The notes under the pieces are model-generated. The model worked only from the letters and a program-made list of their open reading frames with translations, did no database searches and had not been told where the DNA came from. A stretch of 64,000 nucleotides of DNA from Carpediemonas membranifera (taxonomy: Eukaryota; Fornicata). Within the stretch, counting starts at the first letter, position 1, and each line of letters opens with the position of its first letter. Positions 30,458 through 39,580 of the stretch are shown in pieces. The stretch spans positions 62,001 through 126,000 of the forward strand of contig JAHDYR010000066.1 in assembly GCA_019828565.1 (NCBI GenBank). The letters are read 5' to 3'. The translations under genes and the position numbers were made by a program.

Positions 30458-30711
30458 GTGATGGTTCGCTGCCGCTTCTGCCGCGAGGCTTTGCGTAATT
30501 CGTGTAATCCACATTCCGTCTTCCTTGGACATGACAGGACTTGTTGGACAAGCAGCAGAAGTTTATGTTGGGCAACGCCAGACTTGACAAGAGTTGGCAG
30601 GCATCGGCCTCTAGCTCAGCAGACACTTGCAACAATGCCTCGGAAAGTACATTCTGAGACAGTCGACTGGCTTCAGCGCAGGTCAGCAGACTGTTGTCAT
30701 TGGTTTAATCT

Positions 30712-32770
30712 TTATTCAAGGGTCCATGCGACGGCCGTGCGGGAGGGGAGGTACGCCGCGAAGAAGTGGGCGGGGGCCCCGTCCTCGTGCTTCTCGCAGG
30801 GGTGGGTAAAGTGGCGCGTGTCCGCGGCAACACGGCAGTACCCGCCACACTCCTCGCCGTCGGAGTGCAGGGCGACGCGGTATGTGCCCGGCTGGAAGGC
30901 AGGGATGGTGACGTCCTGATACGAGTTCGACGCGTGCAGGTTGACCGCGAAGACGACGTTGCCGCGGCACCAAGCGATGATCTTGCGCTGGTTGTCGGTG
31001 AACGACACGTATTCTCGGTCTGACAGGAAGTTGGTGCTGCTCTCGAGTCCGATCAACTCCTTCTCGAAGGCGTACAGATGCTGGTACCGCAGCAGCTTGT
31101 CGTGTGCTAGCCCCCACTGTCTGCGGCAGTACTTGTAGCTCCAGCCGTTGCCGGTGCGGGGGAAGTCGATCCACTCGGGGTGCCCGAACTCATTGCCCAT
31201 GAACGTGAGATACGCCTCGCCTCCGAGACCGACCGTCAGGAAGCGGATGAGCTTGTGGAGGGCGATGCCGCGGTCGATGATGGGCGTGCGGGGCTGCAAG
31301 ACGGACATCTTCGTGTACATCTCGGCGTCCATGAGGCGGAATGCGATGGTCTTGTCGCCCACGAGCGCCTGGTCGTGGCACTCGGCGTAGACGACGTACT
31401 TCTCCTGCCACCGCCTGTTCTGGAGGGTGTAGGCGATGCTGCCGAGGTCCCAGTCCTCGTCGCGGGTCTCCTTGAGCAGCTTGATCCACATGTCTGGGAC
31501 AGCCATCGCCATGCGGTAGTCGAAGCCGACGCCGAGGTCACACACGGGAATACACAGCAGCGGCATGCCTGAGACGTCCTCCGCGACGGTGATGGCGGCG
31601 GGGTCGTTGGTGTGGATGAGTCTGTTGGCAAGCATCAGGTATACGAGTGCGTCCGAGTCGACAGTGTCGTTGAAGTACTCATGGTAGCCGCCACTGAAGC
31701 CGACGCCGACGCCGTGGTGGTGGTAGATCATCGAAGTGATCCCGTCAAACCGGAAGCCGTCGATCATGAAGTCGTTCTGCCAGTACGACAAGTTTGAGAG
31801 CAGGAAGCGCAGGGTCTCGACGTTCTGGTAGTTGAAGAGGCGGGAGTCCCAGAGAGGGTGGTCTCCCTTGGGAGGGGCGTGGAACAAGTGGTGCGAGGAC
31901 CCATCCCACTGGTTGAGCCCGTCGAGGACGTTCTTGCTGGCGTGGGAATGGACGAGATCCATGAGGACGACGAGGCCGCGGCTGTGGGCGGCGTCGATGA
32001 GGTAGCGCAGGTCGTCGGGCGTGCCGTGGCGGGAGGCGGGGGAGAAGAATGAAGTCACCTGATAGCCGAAGGAGGCGTAGTACGAGTGCTCCGCGAGGGC
32101 CATGACCTGGACGCAGTTATAGCCCAGGTCGGCGATGTAGGGCACCACGTTGTCCGCGAACTCGCGGTAGCTACCCACGCGCTCGGCGTCGCAGGCCATG
32201 CCGATGTGGACCTCGTAAATGCGGAGGGCGCCGTCAATCTTCGGCTTGGGGTGCTGGAAGCGGAAGGGCTGTGGCGGGTTCCAGAAGATCGAGTCCATGA
32301 CAGGGCTCCCGGGGAACTGGCGGGAGGCGAACGAGTACTGTGGGAGTCTGTCGACCTCCTCGCCACTCTCGGCACGAACGGCGACCTTGACGACGGACTC
32401 GTGCGGGATGGGGCAGCTGCCGTCGGTGTTGTTGGGGATGAAGACAGTCCAAGTGCCGAACATGTCCTTGGTCCCAACGTGCTGCGTGCGGTTCCAGCTG
32501 TTGAAGTCGCCGAAGATGGCCACGGACTGGGCGCAGGGAGCCCACTCTCGGTACATGACACCGTCGGTGACAACGTGAAGGCCGTACGTCTTGTAGCTAG
32601 GTCACACAATGATAATGTCGAACATACCTGTTGGCAAAAGCCACTAGCGCGTCAACACTGTCGTCTTGGTCCAGTGTTTTCGCGGCGTAGAAGATCTTGT
32701 TCATGGTCTCCTTATAGAGGTCCATGCGACGCTCTATATGCGGGCGGTAAGGCTCTAAGTATTTGTCCAT
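30712..32770 (-). CDS. GBE1: 1,4-alpha-glucan (glycogen) branching enzyme (31-nt intron 32597-32627)
   Basis: About 675 residues. It makes alpha-1,6 branches in storage glucan. Exon 1 starts at ATG 32770 (MDKYLEPYRPHIERRMDLYK). Removing 32597-32627 (GTATGT...TGACCTAG) joins AFANS to YKTYGLHVVTDG, restoring the CBM48 region REWAPCAQSVAIFGDFNSW. The GH13 motifs are complete: DLVHSHASKNV, FRFDGITSMIYHHHG with the nucleophile Asp, TVAEDVSGMP with the acid Glu, and ECHDQALVGDK with the transition-state Asp, followed by MGNEFGHPEWIDFPR. The length matches eukaryotic GBE1 (about 700). It indicates glycogen-type storage. Confidence 0.95.
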
Positions 32771-33061
32771 CGTATTTAGGTAATTCCTTGGCGGGTTTTG
32801 GCCGTGTCAGCTCAACGAAATGCAGATCTTCCAACCTGCAACATGCCCACCAAAGCTAAAACAAGAGTGAGGTCAGGTGGGATTGGGAGACTGAGAGAAG
32901 CCTGCTGCCCGCCATTTTTTTATGAATCGATCTGATTTTGGCGGCATCTGGATTTGCCGGGCAGATCCCAGACGAATCCAGATCAAAAAAAGATTTTTGC
33001 CCGCCTCCAATCGTGTAACAACACCGCCCTGATCCAGCTGCAGGTGTTTATGTCAGTTGGC

Positions 33062-33835
33062 TCACAGCTCGTCCTCGGGGGCAACGTCCAGGACCTCGAC
33101 ACACTTCGACGGCCGCACGATGGCCCCCTTCCCAGGGGCTGCCTTGAACACCTCGATCCTCCTCCCACCCGACACCGTGATGGTGCCGTCGTGCTTGCCC
33201 AACCCCTCATCGTCGTACTCGATGCCGCACCACAGTCCCGGGGGCAGCGTGCCCACGGCCCCCACAAACCGCACTGTGGCGAGCAGGGAGTGCGGCATCA
33301 CCCGGACCCTGGTGCCGACTGTCAGGGCCGTCGTGGTGTGCGATGACCTCCGTCCCGCCTCCTTGAGCGCCAGCTTCTTCCGGAACACCCGAAATGAGTC
33401 CTGCCGCTCGGCATACTTCTCCTCTGGGATCTCGTACTTGGGGACCTGGTCAAGGTCGTCCAGTCCCACCGTAACGGACGCAGGGTCTGTGTCGGTGACG
33501 TGGAGAATCCACCCGTCCTCAGCCCCGTACTCGTCGATCGTCCTATTGTCCTGATCCAGCTTGCATTCACACTTCTTTGCATTGTTCTTGAGCATTAGCT
33601 CCATGCTGGCCACCTCGGTGCCCGTGGCGAAGTGAATGCGCTGCTTGATCTTTCCGATGGTCCAATTCGACTGGATTCGTAGCTGTAGGCTCTCTGGTAT
33701 GTTGCTGTGTGATACATTAATAAGAATCACATGGTTCTGCATCCCTTCGTGCGATTTCTTGTACTGGATTTGATGACTCTGAGGATGACTCGGGCCGAAT
33801 GGGTGCAGTGCCCCGTGAGAAGATAGTAAGTCCAT
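33062..33835 (-). CDS. TBCB: Tubulin-folding cofactor B (TBCB), Ubl plus CAP-Gly
   Basis: 257 residues as drawn from ATG 33835. The N-terminal ubiquitin-like domain covers about residues 33-120 (HVILINVSHSNIPESLQLRI... WTIGKIKQRI). A linker with LDQVPKYEIPEEKYAERQDSF follows, a sequence very typical of TBCB. The C-terminal CAP-Gly domain (VGTRVRVM... GTLPPGLWCGIEYDDEGLGK, then HDG) carries the GK-x-DG microtubule-binding motif. The acidic end APEDEL is in keeping with alpha-tubulin handling. TBCB passes alpha-tubulin to TBCE during dimer assembly. The domain homology starts near an internal ATG at 33745. The upstream ATG lies only 8 nt from the stop of the neighbouring gene, so the shorter start is quite possible. 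Confidence 0.9.
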   Translation of the reverse strand: MDLLSSHGALHPFGPSHPQSHQIQYKKSHEGMQNHVILINVSHSNIPESLQLRIQSNWTIGKIKQRIHFATGTEVASMELMLKNNAKKCECKLDQDNRTIDEYGAEDGWILHVTDTDPASVTVGLDDLDQVPKYEIPEEKYAERQDSFRVFRKKLALKEAGRRSSHTTTALTVGTRVRVMPHSLLATVRFVGAVGTLPPGLWCGIEYDDEGLGKHDGTITVSGGRRIEVFKAAPGKGAIVRPSKCVEVLDVAPEDEL

Positions 33836-33843
33836 TTACATAG

Positions 33844-34534
33844 TTACATGCCGCCTGTACCTGGAGCAAACCGTACGGCGTGGCCATCCATGACAGGGCA
33901 CAGCTGCGCGCCATTGTTGATTATGTCAACCGGCTTCCTGTCTGGCGTCATCTCCTCGCGCACTGGGATGGCTGGGGCATGTCCAGCAGCCCCAAACGTG
34001 GGGTTGCGGCCCTTCATGGTGAGGTGAACCTTGGCGACCTTGACGAGCTCGGCAGGGTTCTCGCCCTTGTGCTTCCTCCTGAGGTGGACGTACAGGGCTG
34101 ACAGCTGGTTGGTGCGGTACGGACAGGACGCCAGGGGGCTGTGTGAGGGCGCTAGGGAGGACGAACCAGAAGAACGGCTTGTTGCCGGTGTGAATCATTG
34201 AATGTGTTTCAAGCGTCTGTCTGTTGAGGAATTTCTTGCCGCATTCCGGGCATACGAAGGGTCGTGGCCTGTCGTCCGTCATGTGGGGCCTTCCGCGAGA
34301 GCTCTTGTAGTCCTGAACCCTTGAAAGTGCATCCTTTGATAGCGTTGGAGCAGGCGGCACCGGTGTTTGCAGTAATAGGTCGCTTGGTTCTGGCACAGAC
34401 ATTTCGTTATCGTTCTCAGCCTTTAACGTGCGAATCGTGCATAAATGAAACCTGCAACGACGCGGGCCGGCCAGCGGCAGTGACGCACTTTGTTGCACGC
34501 CAGTTTCATCTCCTGGGCGCCGCTTTGATGTCAT
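33844..34534 (-). CDS. C2H2 zinc-finger protein (28-nt intron 34139-34166)
   Basis: Removing 34139-34166 (GTTCGT...TCACACAG) turns a broken second finger into a proper one. The first finger is FVCPECGKKFLNRQTLETHS then MIH. After the splice the chain reads KPFFCPLASCPYRTNQLSAL, then YVHLRRKHKG, giving a standard C-x4-C and H-x4-H finger. The conserved HTG(N)KPF linker joins them. The start is uncertain: ATG 34534 gives 220 residues, and ATG 34402 would give a shorter form beginning MSVPEPSD. The C-terminal 70 residues have no known domain. It is probably a DNA- or RNA-binding regulator. The stop at 33844 lies 8 nt before the ATG drawn for TBCB. Confidence 0.75.
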
Positions 34535-34657
34535 GTCGGCCTCGTCGTCTAGACTCGAAACCACAGCCAAGCTTGCACTTTACATTACAGTGTTGCAGCA
34601 TCATTAGATAAAGTACACATGCAGGCCGATAAACTCTACACTAACCCTCGCCTCATC

Positions 34658-35062
34658 TCACTGGAACGGGGTGAGGTTCACCAGGGGTGTCATCGGCGAG
34701 GACGTCTGCGGTGCCGGGCGAACAGAGCTCAGTGGCGCCAGTGGGGTGTACTGAGTGACTAGCGTGCTCTCTGACGTCGCCAGGGGCTTGGTGGGTGTGA
34801 CATTCCCATCATAGAGAACCGGGGAGCGGAGGGAGCCTGAAGTGCGTCCGGAACCGAATGAGATGGATCTATAGTGAAGGTCCTCCTCCTGCTCAATCAG
34901 AAAGGCCTGCTTCTCAAGGTCTAGCTGTCGACGCTCCTCTTCAACCGCGTTTTGAAGCTTCTGGACCTCCTTGTAGAGCGAATTCATGCGTTCGATTTTC
35001 TCTTGTAATGGTACATGCTTGGATGGGGAAGCAAATCGCACGCTTCTCTCCGGAGTAGCCAT
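34658..35062 (-). CDS. Small coiled-coil protein, start codon adjacent to Fanzor copy 2
   Basis: 134 residues from ATG 35062 (MATPERSVRFASPSKHVPL). Residues about 18-55 form a coiled coil (EKIERMNSLYKEVQKLQNAV); the rest is Ser/Thr/Pro-rich with VTPTKPL and SPMTPLV, suggesting phosphorylation sites. I recognise no family. The terminal repeat of Fanzor copy 2 ends 21 nt upstream of this ATG, so the element has replaced or supplied the promoter. The frame stays open into the repeat, but there is no upstream ATG, so this start is the only reasonable one. Confidence 0.65.
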   Translation of the reverse strand: MATPERSVRFASPSKHVPLQEKIERMNSLYKEVQKLQNAVEEERRQLDLEKQAFLIEQEEDLHYRSISFGSGRTSGSLRSPVLYDGNVTPTKPLATSESTLVTQYTPLAPLSSVRPAPQTSSPMTPLVNLTPFQ

Positions 35063-35082
35063 GACGTCGCGCAAACTTTTGT

Positions 35083-35109
35083 GTTGCGCAGTATAAACAC
35101 ATTGTTCGA
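35083..35109 (-). repeat. Direct terminal repeat, copy 2, 3' side
   Basis: Identical to the other three 27-bp repeats. It ends 21 nt before host ATG 35062 and carries TTTATACTGCGCAAC on the sense strand. Confidence 0.85.
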
Positions 35110-36688
35110 ACCTCCAGACAGGGCCTGAAAGGAACGATCGAAGTGCCAAACTGTACAACGTCATCCGTCCGTAGACGAATGTTGGCGGTTAGCCAATTGA
35201 TGATGCTGGAATGATGTTGGAAGGCGCGGGATCGATGTGCGACTGAACGGAGAGCCACTGAGCTCATCTTCCGTGGCAAGAGAACGCCACAGGATGTCTC
35301 TGCAGCACTCTTGTCCCGATGATCAACATTCAGAGCATCAGGAACTGTTGCGCGCCACTGAGCACCACGGCACTGTGGATTTTCGCAGAGCATCACACGA
35401 TGTGGGTGAACGTGCTGGTCATCACGCGGACGAACTCGCTTGTAGGGGGCGTGGCAGTGAGGGCAGACGACGGTGGTGCGATCCTCGTTAACCATGTTAA
35501 GATCGACAATGGTATACCTCTTGAGAAGGGGTACTATCTCTCTCGCGAACTTTCGATATGGCGCGCAAGGAATGAACATACCAGCAGGCGTGGTGAATCC
35601 CGAGCTCCCGTAGAAGACTTTCAGGCGAATGGGGGTGGCGATGGGAAGGTGGCGACGCCAACCGAACTCCCGAGCCAACTGTTGGCCGCAGAGGGCGAAG
35701 TGCTTCTGGCGAAGGATGTGGTTCGCAAAGCGCACTCGGCGGAAAGACTTACGCATTCCAGCCTCGAAAATGTCGTTCGCGTTGTCCAGCACAAACCTAA
35801 TAGAGTTGTTGATACTCACTAGTCTTGTGCTCTTGAACGACGCGGCCGTCATATCAAAGCCGAAACTTGGCGTCTTAGTGTATCCGCACTTTGGAAGGAC
35901 GCCGGAGCTGGTGGTGCCATCGGGGTGCCTGATGTAATACCCTCCGATGGACCTCGCGCCCGGGTCGAACCCCATGAGGTGGGCATCAGGATCCGGCGCG
36001 GGCAGAGCATCGGCATTATTGGTCCCGAGTCGGGGGCGCTCTTTCTCCCGCCCTTTCGCTCGCTTTCGAACAGGCATGCTCGCATCATGTTGTGGCCGAT
36101 AGTGGCCGCCTCGCTTAACCGTCACCGCCACACAGACCCCATCGGTGCTCAGGCTGAGCAGACGGCCCATTGACCTGGGGTTGTCCCGGTAGCGTCTTTT
36201 TTGGAGGCGTGCGGGAGTGTGGGATTAATTCCCACACGATGACAGAAGTTCTCGTTCAGTAGGCCCATCGTTTCACGATCACGGGCCATGAAGCCCGGCC
36301 GGACGGGGGCCATGGGCACGATCGGCACGAGGCGAGGCTGGCGGAGCGACATCGAGTACTCCCCGTTGAAGTGGCTGATGAGGCCACTCAACTTCTCCAC
36401 TCCGTCTGCAATTGCCCAGACGCAAGAGAGAATGCGTGGGGCAGCCTGGGAGACTGGGAGCCCGTCGTTCTCACCCATGTGAGCCGCCCAGAACAGCAAG
36501 GGGAGACACGCGAGGATCACAGGGTTGACCCTGCCGAGGATGGCGTGAACGCCGGCCAACTCCTGCTGGAAGAAGACGTCCACGAAGAAGACGCTTTGTG
36601 GAAGCCCTGGAGAAGACGATCTCCCTACCGACTTAAGACGTGAGTAGGAGGGATACAGGGCAGTGTTGCGCAGTATAAACACATTGTT
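35083..36688 (-). pseudogene. Fanzor-type RuvC nuclease remnant (copy 2)
   Basis: This has the same gene content as copy 1, with frames 36688-36149 and 36170 downwards. Unlike copy 1 it lacks the TAA inside the first frame, because it keeps two bases (near 36235) that copy 1 lost. The first frame instead ends after AVCSA, and the homologous reading continues one base back, so a -1 shift near the A6 run (36197-36202) is needed. RuvC-I (MGFDPGARS), the glutamate motif (VNEDRTTVVC), the C4 finger and RuvC-III (HRDKSAAE) are present. The base missing after RuvC-III in copy 1 is also missing here (near 35296), so that lesion was inherited. The N-terminal region is shortened as in copy 1. Confidence 0.82.
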
Positions 36689-36691
36689 CGA
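36665..36691 (-). repeat. Direct terminal repeat, copy 2, 5' side
   Basis: Same sequence and orientation as 35083-35109. Confidence 0.85.
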
Positions 36692-36766
36692 CCCTTCAAT
36701 AGCACATTTTGACCAGTCCAAACCTGCGAAATCGACCTTTGAAGTCTGCTATAGACGATTGAGAGT

Positions 36767-36804
36767 TACTTTACTGCTTGCACTGTGCACTCTATGATAC
36801 TTCA
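36767..36804. repeat. 38-bp exact dispersed repeat, copy B
   Basis: Identical to 22597-22634 and starting 60 bp beyond the end of Fanzor copy 2. It is not part of the Fanzor element, since copy 1 lacks it at this position. Confidence 0.75.
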
Positions 36805-36998
36805 ACCTTAGGCGATACCACGAGACGATCGCAGGATACGACAGCCTCCATGTGTGTGCATGTGCGTCTATGTAGGCGCCCTCTCAATTCTGTATGCAGT
36901 ACGGCTTCCGGTGCCCGTCAGCCCCCAGGACAACCTGCGCCTTTACAGCATAGTATATGGGTATGGATATAAATATAGATATAGAGCTAGCAAGCAGA

Positions 36999-39320
36999 CT
37001 ATTGGGTCCCATCCGACTGCGGGTCGCGGGCCGGGGCCTCCAACACCGCCTGGTTGTAGCACAGGTCGACGGACATGCCGGCGTCAGCTGAGGGGAGCAG
37101 CAGGGGGTCCTCCTCCATGCCCTTGACCGCACGGCGGCACCACCAGTAGCGCCACAGCTGGAGCAGCCCGACGACGCAGCCCCAGAAGAGGAGCATGGCG
37201 AGGATCAGGGCGCATAGGGCGACGCCGACGATGGTCCACCGCAGTGTGGACACAGGGGGGGCGGTGTCGACGTTGAGGGTGGCGATGACCGTGTTGGCCA
37301 CACGGGCCTGGATCACGCCGTCAGCCTTGCCGAGATGGGAGCAAAGCTTACCGTCGGTCGTGTAGGTGTGGAGGACGAAGTTGTCTCGGTAGATCTCGAA
37401 GACGGGGTTGAGGTTCGTGTCGTTGCCGAGCAGTGGGAAGTCTAGACTGAAGCAGACCTCGCCGTTCCCCCTCGTGATCGTCGGATGCATCGTCTGGACA
37501 TCGGACACCGTCAGCGCCTGCATCGCCTCGCACACGAGTCGGCCCCCGCTGTACCTGGCCGTAACTGGCAGCCGGGGTCCAGCAGACCCCACCCTGAGCT
37601 TCGAGGGGCAGAGGGAGTTGGCGGGGGTCGACACAACGAGCGTCAGGCCGGATATGGCAGTCTCGCCGGACTTGGGGACAACGAGGGCATCGGCCACGAC
37701 GACGTCGATGCCGATGATGTCGACCGTCTTCTCGATGTTCAGGAGGTAATGCCCGGCCTCCAGGACAGCGGTAGGCAGCAGCGGCACGATGGTGTAGTTC
37801 TCGCCACTGGGGATGACCGAGCATGCCCACTTCGTCCCGTGCACGACGTCCACGAGCTCGGCGTCGCTAATGTCGACGCTGAGAACAGACCGACGTATGG
37901 ACAGCTGCTTGTGGGCGGTCAGCTCGGCCTCGGGGTCGGCCCAAGGGAGGCAGGAGGGGTGCGGCTGGTAGTCCTTGGGGGTGTCCCGAAACTGCCCACA
38001 CGCGATACAGCTGGTCTGGCCCTCTGCTGGTTGGAACCGTCCGTTGTCGCAGACCTCGCACGTGTTGCTCCCTGTCGCGTCGGTGAACGTCCCCACTGGG
38101 CAGGGGGTGCAGGTGTCGAACGAGCTCGAGTACGACCCGGGGGGGCAGCCGGCGTTCGTCAGCGTCAGCACCACGCGGTCGCCGGCGGTCGTGTTCGAAG
38201 TGGCGGCGACGATATTGCCGTGTATGGCGACGCTGGCTCCCGTGAGAGTGAATCCCCCGGCCGTCACGTCGACGGCCTGCTGCCAGGCGTCCTGCGTGTC
38301 GTTGAAGGTAAAGACCACAGCCCCACCCTGCACCGTGCCCTGGTGGTCGACGGCGAGGGGTGCTCCGGCGACGATGAGGCCGGCATATATTGCCACGGCG
38401 TACCCGAAGTTGGCGGACCCGTCTGCTCCATGGAGGGGGTTCTGGATGATCTGGTACGGTTGGGGCTCCTGGTCCTGGTCTATGCCGTACACCACGACGG
38501 CCTCGATGGCGTTGGCTCCAGAGAGGCCGGGCCCGCCGATGGCGATGAGGCCGTCGTCGGAGGCCAGCGAGTAGCCGAAGTTCGAGCAGAGCATCGCGTA
38601 TAACGTCTTCCCGGTGGCCCAGAGGGTGTCGGGCGTCTCCTGGTAGAACACGAACACTGCGCCCTGGCCGTCGTTGTGGGACGGCGCCCCGACGAAGATG
38701 TGCCGGCCGGTGATGGTGACGCTGTGGCCAAACGACGCCTCCCCGAACTGGGCGAGCTTCTGGTGCTGTGTCCAGCTGCCGTTGAACTTGAACAGATAGA
38801 CGGCCCCGGCCACCGCAGTGCCCGTCGACGTCTGCACGTTGGCCGCGCCCATGGCGAGTGTCGTGTCGTTGATCGCTAGGGATACGGGGAGGGTGGGCGT
38901 CGTCGTGAAGTGGTCGCACGGTTCCACACTCTGGAATAGGTCGAAGGCGAGGTGCTGCCGACGGAACGTGTAGACAATACCACGGCCGGCGGGCATCGTC
39001 GCCCCTACAGCCAGCCAGCCTGGCGACAGCGCAAGCAGTCCACCAAAGCAGGTGTCCAGACGGCTGAATGGCTGGCGGAGGACGTGAAGCGGCTTCCACG
39101 CCATGCCGTTGGCGGTGTAGATCTTCACAACCTGGTTAGAAACGGAATCATACCCGCCAGTTATTACTAGTACATCGTTATCGGCCACCATTGCTGCTCC
39201 AAAATTAGCTGGGGGCCCGGTGTTGACATTTTTCACTTCGGTGAGAGTGAGTTCGGCGCTGGTAAGCGAAATATGAAAAAATGTGAAACAGAGTAGTGTT
39301 AATGCAAGGCCGGTCCTCAT
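36999..39320 (-). CDS. FG-GAP beta-propeller type I membrane protein with Cys-rich stalk
   Basis: 773 residues from ATG 39320, which starts a signal peptide (MRTGLALTLLCFTFFHIS). Residues about 25-385 contain integrin-like FG-GAP units: repeated FG-x-A/S...GA-P and phrases such as ASFGHSVTITGRHIFVGAPS and NFGYAVAIYAGLIVAGAPL. A Cys-rich TNFR/ephrin-receptor-like segment follows (CPPGSYSSSFDTCTPCPVG... CEVCDNGRF), then a beta-rich region. A single membrane span (IVGVALCALILAMLLFWGCV) leads to a short acidic tail. The layout suggests a surface receptor or adhesin. A second FG-GAP membrane protein is at 52555-54018. Confidence 0.8.
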   Translation of the reverse strand: MRTGLALTLLCFTFFHISLTSAELTLTEVKNVNTGPPANFGAAMVADNDVLVITGGYDSVSNQVVKIYTANGMAWKPLHVLRQPFSRLDTCFGGLLALSPGWLAVGATMPAGRGIVYTFRRQHLAFDLFQSVEPCDHFTTTPTLPVSLAINDTTLAMGAANVQTSTGTAVAGAVYLFKFNGSWTQHQKLAQFGEASFGHSVTITGRHIFVGAPSHNDGQGAVFVFYQETPDTLWATGKTLYAMLCSNFGYSLASDDGLIAIGGPGLSGANAIEAVVVYGIDQDQEPQPYQIIQNPLHGADGSANFGYAVAIYAGLIVAGAPLAVDHQGTVQGGAVVFTFNDTQDAWQQAVDVTAGGFTLTGASVAIHGNIVAATSNTTAGDRVVLTLTNAGCPPGSYSSSFDTCTPCPVGTFTDATGSNTCEVCDNGRFQPAEGQTSCIACGQFRDTPKDYQPHPSCLPWADPEAELTAHKQLSIRRSVLSVDISDAELVDVVHGTKWACSVIPSGENYTIVPLLPTAVLEAGHYLLNIEKTVDIIGIDVVVADALVVPKSGETAISGLTLVVSTPANSLCPSKLRVGSAGPRLPVTARYSGGRLVCEAMQALTVSDVQTMHPTITRGNGEVCFSLDFPLLGNDTNLNPVFEIYRDNFVLHTYTTDGKLCSHLGKADGVIQARVANTVIATLNVDTAPPVSTLRWTIVGVALCALILAMLLFWGCVVGLLQLWRYWWCRRAVKGMEEDPLLLPSADAGMSVDLCYNQAVLEAPARDPQSDGTQ

Positions 39321-39580
39321 CGCCAAAATTCAGATGATTTCTGTTGATGGAGGACCTCGTTCTGATGTGCACTTTATGCCCAATCACCAGAATGAGGCAC
39401 CACTCCCGTTAGAAACATCGGAATGCCTGTTCAATGCCTGTTGGGCATATATCCTCGGCACCCCGCGCTAGTGGCGACTTCATGGAGTCAGCATGGAGGG
39501 AAGATTGCATGGTACGAGAGTGAACCAACTCAAGACAGACGCTAACGAGAGCGATTTACTTCGTAGCCGCGGCCCGCCCA

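Larger units (their letters stand above)
35083..36707 (-). mobile_element. Fanzor element, copy 2 (1.63 kb, direct terminal repeats)
   Basis: It matches copy 1 with only about eight substitutions and a few small indels over 1.6 kb. It has 27-bp direct repeats at 35083-35109 and 36665-36691, plus 16 shared bases outside the second repeat (36692-36707). It lies in tandem upstream of the small coiled-coil gene, 20 bp from its ATG. No clear target duplication is visible beyond a possible TTTTG. The near-identity of copies 1 and 2 means recent movement or recent copying. Confidence 0.88.
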
